Shown piece after piece: positions 61,356 to 64,000 of a stretch of 64,000 bases of DNA. This DNA is from Oscheius dolichura. Taxonomy: Eukaryota > Nematoda > Chromadorea > Rhabditida > Rhabditidae. Where the stretch lies: NCBI GenBank assembly GCA_932521035.1, contig OW051493.1:3100001-3164000 (forward strand), read 5' to 3'. Numbering within the stretch: the first letter of the stretch is position 1; the number at the start of each line of letters is the position of its first letter. Position numbers and translations under genes: made by a program. Below the pieces are notes generated by a model that did no database searches, was not told where the DNA came from, and saw only the letters and a program-made list of their open reading frames with translations.

Positions 61356-62439
61356 TTAGCGACACAGATTGTAGAAAAGGACTAAAATGAGAGCCATATC
61401 AATGAGGCTTCTATGTTGGCTGTTCCTGTACTCCTTGACGAGTTCTCCATCCAAAAGCTGGGTATGAAGATTCGAATCAATTGATTCGATCACTTCAAAT
61501 TCAACCTAAAGAAAACTGTTTCCCTCCTTTTTTTTGTATCCAACGTGTAGAATTTCCGTCTGGTTGCCATCATGATATGTTCCGTTACAAAAATACATTC
61601 CTTGATGAAGAGCGGCATTGAAAGTTGAAATCAGGGCGTCCGTAAACAGTGGATTAGGAAAATCATTACCCTAAACCAAAAAATATTCTAAATCTATAAA
61701 ACCCATGCCGTCTTGAGGGATTCTGTTTCATTTCCATCTTTTATGCACTTTATATCCGTGACGTTGGCATCGAACAATCGAATGAAATAGGTACTATTGG
61801 GCAGGGCGTTCAACGTATCCATTCCCGTCAGGTCGACATTCCAAGCCGGCGGCGCCGCTGGTTCTAATCTCTACATTTTATCATTGTTCATCCCGTACCT
61901 GTCGTGTTTTCTCCCACCTCGACAGCCGTCTCCCCCCAGTTGGCATTCCCGTCTCCAAGGATTAGCTTCGTGACGAAACAGAGGTAGTCCTCGTAGGCGT
62001 AGGCATGTAGACAGCACTCATAAACCCCGTGGTCGACGGGGTGGAGGGATTGGATACTGTAACGGGTAATAGGGGAAGGGGAAGGGGGACTACCGGAGAG
62101 TGGCATTGTCATTGATGAAGGTGACACGGGAGGCGTCGAAGGATTCAGTACCATTCACTCGCCAGACCTGGAAAAGCGGCAGGAGGTAATAACAGAGAAA
62201 GAAATAGAGCCGACCTTTCCCCATTTCGAGTAAGAACCGTTCGAAGTGTACACGGACGTGGCGCAGGGCAGCTTCAGTCCCTCTCCATCCTCCACCCTTT
62301 CCTCCTCTAAAAACAAGAATATATGGAAAAATACAGTAGTCTAACCGATTTTGAGATCCGGCATGTAGACAGTCCCCTTGACATTGCCACTGAGGGAAAA
62401 GGCTACAGTAGCCCATGAGAGATGGAGAAGGAGACGCAT
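61356..62439 (-). CDS. Secreted or GPI-type Ig-domain surface protein
   Basis: Exons on the minus strand: 62439-62346, 62306-62215, 62167-62094, 62056-61899, 61863-61703, 61670-61545 and 61505-61356, giving 284 residues. A signal peptide (about 1-18) leads into an Ig domain with the cysteine of GLKLPCATS, the core Trp of VWRVNGTE and the YxC strand PVDHGVYECC. A second beta-rich, Cys-containing region follows, with several N-glycosylation sites (NST, NVT, NET, NGT, NQT) and an Ig-like YFCNGTY. The end is hydrophobic (MALILVLFYNLC), compatible with a GPI signal or short anchor. The last intron is 39 bp. It faces the Ly6-like gene head-to-head. Binding partner unknown. Confidence 0.75.
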
Positions 62440-62993
62440 CGTGAAGTGGGCCTTGTGGGTGGAGCTCGGGGCCGGGGGCCTTATGTAGAGGGAATTGTAG
62501 GAGGGAGGGGCTCGGGGAATAATAGGTACTAATCCGGGGTAAAGGGTAAGCAGGAGGAGTCTGGGCAGACGACAAGGGGATAGGAGAATGGATGAGGCAA
62601 GACAAGGAGTATTTAGGGAGGAGGAAAGCGTTTTGTACAAAGAAGACGGCCCAAGGCCCTGATCCGAGCCATAAAAACCTCTTCTGTCTTCTCGGTCCTC
62701 GGCTGTCTTCTTAGCGGGTACTCTGCCGACAGACGCCGCTGCCCTCGGGGTGGAAGACGTTCCACCACTCGTAACTGACCTTCTTCGGCCGGGGACAGCA
62801 ACAGCAACTGCAACCGGCAGAGGAGGGCAAGCAGGAGGAAGAAGACAGATCGAAAGAGACGAGGAGGAGGATGAATCAAGCCTCGAACCTACAAGCATCG
62901 GAGCCGGGCAGGTTAGTAAATTAGAACAGGACAAGTTACCCTATTCCCCAGAACAAGTAAAATCCCGCCGATTGCTCCCAATCTCTTCACCCA
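62440..62993. other. Shared promoter region of the Ig and Ly6-like genes
   Basis: A 554 bp head-to-head spacer, moderately GC-rich. On the minus strand a TACATAAG TATA variant lies about 40 bp before the Ig start. No separate gene seen. Confidence 0.45.
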
Positions 62994-63829
62994 ATGCGGC
63001 TGCTGCTCGTCCTTGTGGCCGTCTCCTCCACCCAGTCTACAAAACTGCCCTTCTGTACCCAAGGAGTGGTCTACAAAGATGACAGTGGGTCGTGGAACTC
63101 GTCGGTCAGCCTGTCTCCTCTTCTCCCAGTTAAATGACCGCCTTCCAGCTTACACAAGGAAGTGACCGGTATACTTGTTATTTTCGGATCTATTACACGG
63201 TGGACAATCTAACCGACTGCAGTCTGCCAGAAGTCACCGTGGTGGCCAATTTTGTCAAGAAGGCCACTGTCCAGGTCAGTCAGAGGAAGAAAGGAGGGCG
63301 AAGAAAGGATTCAGAATAAGACGGGAGAATGCTTCTACGACCGGGTCTTCGTCAGCAATCGGCGATATCTCCAGTGCCAGTGCGAGGAGGACGGATGCAA
63401 CAGCCACATACAGAAGATCCGGGTTGGGTGGACCACTTCCTGGGAGGAGAGAACAATTTTCAGCCAATGTTCGACACCTTCCGCCACCAACTGAACAGTG
63501 AGAACAGCACCATAGAAGAGAAACTGCTGCTCTGTATCGAGGGGAGACTCGACCGCCTCGGGCTGTTCCCCCCGCCGCCGAGTGAAGTCCTCCTCACCAC
63601 ACAGTCGGCCTCTCTCGCGTCTTCAGCCGCTCTCCTTTCCAGATCCTTCCGATGGGAAGTCCTGTTGATCTGTCTAATGGGAGGATCTGTTCTCCTCTTC
63701 CTGCTTGTCCTCCTTTGCCGAAAATGTTGCTGTCCTTGGCCGAAGGTCCGCTACGAGCGGTGGAATGTCTTCGACCCCGAGGAGAGCGGCGTCTGCCTGC
63801 CGAGTGCCAGCCAAGAAGACATCCAGTAG
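62994..63829 (+). CDS. Ly6/three-finger-like type I membrane protein
   Basis: Exons 62994-63104, 63149-63274, 63315-63422 and 63464-63829 give 236 residues. A signal peptide (about 1-14) is followed by a Cys-rich ectodomain that begins PFCTQGV and ends in the three-finger signature QCQCEEDGCNS, with N-glycosylation sites NLT and NST. A stalk comes next, then a transmembrane helix (WEVLLICLMGGSVLLFLLVLL), a palmitoylation-type Cys cluster (CRKCCCPW) and a cytosolic tail rich in acidic residues. LU/Ly6 ectodomains with a transmembrane tail also occur in TGF-beta-receptor-like proteins, but no kinase follows. Splice phases are all 0. Function unknown; likely surface receptor or co-receptor. Confidence 0.75.
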
Positions 63830-64000
63830 ACGGCCAAGAAACTCGAGATTCGGTTAAATTCACATGATATTTGTCGTCGTTGTTGTTTTTCTTGGAGAAT
63901 GGGAAGGGGGCAATTGTTCGCCGGGGCATGCTATTCGTGAGACCGAGTACATATCCAACGGATTAGCCTCGTAAAAAGAAGAACTCTTCGTGTTCCCTGG

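Noticed and set aside
1-64000. tRNA, rRNA or operon-style rRNA genes
   Set aside because: No cloverleaf-like A/B box pair or rRNA core sequence was noticed by eye; a tRNA scan was not possible, so small RNA genes may be missed.

Overview
The window reads as nuclear DNA of a nematode. It carries two cuticle collagens (N-terminal membrane anchor, furin-type basic cleavage site, Gly-X-Y blocks, YCxCP-type C terminus), a cuticlin-like ZP protein, a sperm-specific MSP-domain (SSP-type) protein, an amoeba/nematode-type GH25 lysozyme and a nematode-style two-pore potassium channel. Introns are mostly 37-60 bp with TTTCAG-like acceptors. Many start codons lie directly after a splice acceptor, as expected for spliced-leader trans-splicing. 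I see no prokaryotic feature. Gene models below were built by hand, joining exons by frame and splice phase; none is supported by transcripts.

Layout. 0-27.6 kb is GC-richer, with long stretches where I find no gene, rich in purine/pyrimidine tracts. Its genes are mostly surface, cuticle, sperm or secreted functions: a divergent SLC6 transporter (3.3-6.0 kb), a lysozyme (7-8 kb, minus), a small secreted basic peptide precursor (10.0-10.5 kb), a collagen (10.6-11.7 kb), a ZP protein (14.8-17.0 kb), an SSP/MSP-domain protein (17.7-18.4 kb, minus) and an orphan Cys-rich secreted/anchored protein (26.8-27.5 kb). 27.7-47.4 kb is AT-rich and holds core cell machinery: BRF1 (TFIIIB), an RRM protein directly followed by an F-box/LRR protein (possibly one gene), a MIER-type ELM2-SANT repressor, and a 10.6 kb NUP205 nucleoporin gene on the minus strand. 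Three plus-strand genes lie inside NUP205 introns: a K2P channel, a cuticle collagen and a GNAT acetyltransferase.

48.0-49.3 kb is a foldback element with ~530 bp inverted arms and Tc1/mariner-like TA/CAGTG ends. 49.8-55.1 kb encodes a ~1,384-residue modular Cys-rich type I membrane protein with ten consecutive phase-1 introns. GPANK1-like and ANKRD13-like genes follow on the minus strand. A small plus-strand gene at 60.0-61.2 kb, with motifs resembling UAP56-binding motifs, has its whole five-exon coding block duplicated in tandem. The window ends with a head-to-head pair encoding an Ig-domain protein and a Ly6/three-finger-like membrane protein.

How they relate: no operon is clear. Cuticle genes (two collagens, the ZP protein) and surface proteins recur across the window, while general transcription, chromatin, nuclear-pore and mRNA-export factors cluster in the AT-rich part. 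Least secure are several start codons, the K2P C-terminal tail, the 3' end of the RRM gene and the ambiguous ORF pair at 17.3-17.6 kb.
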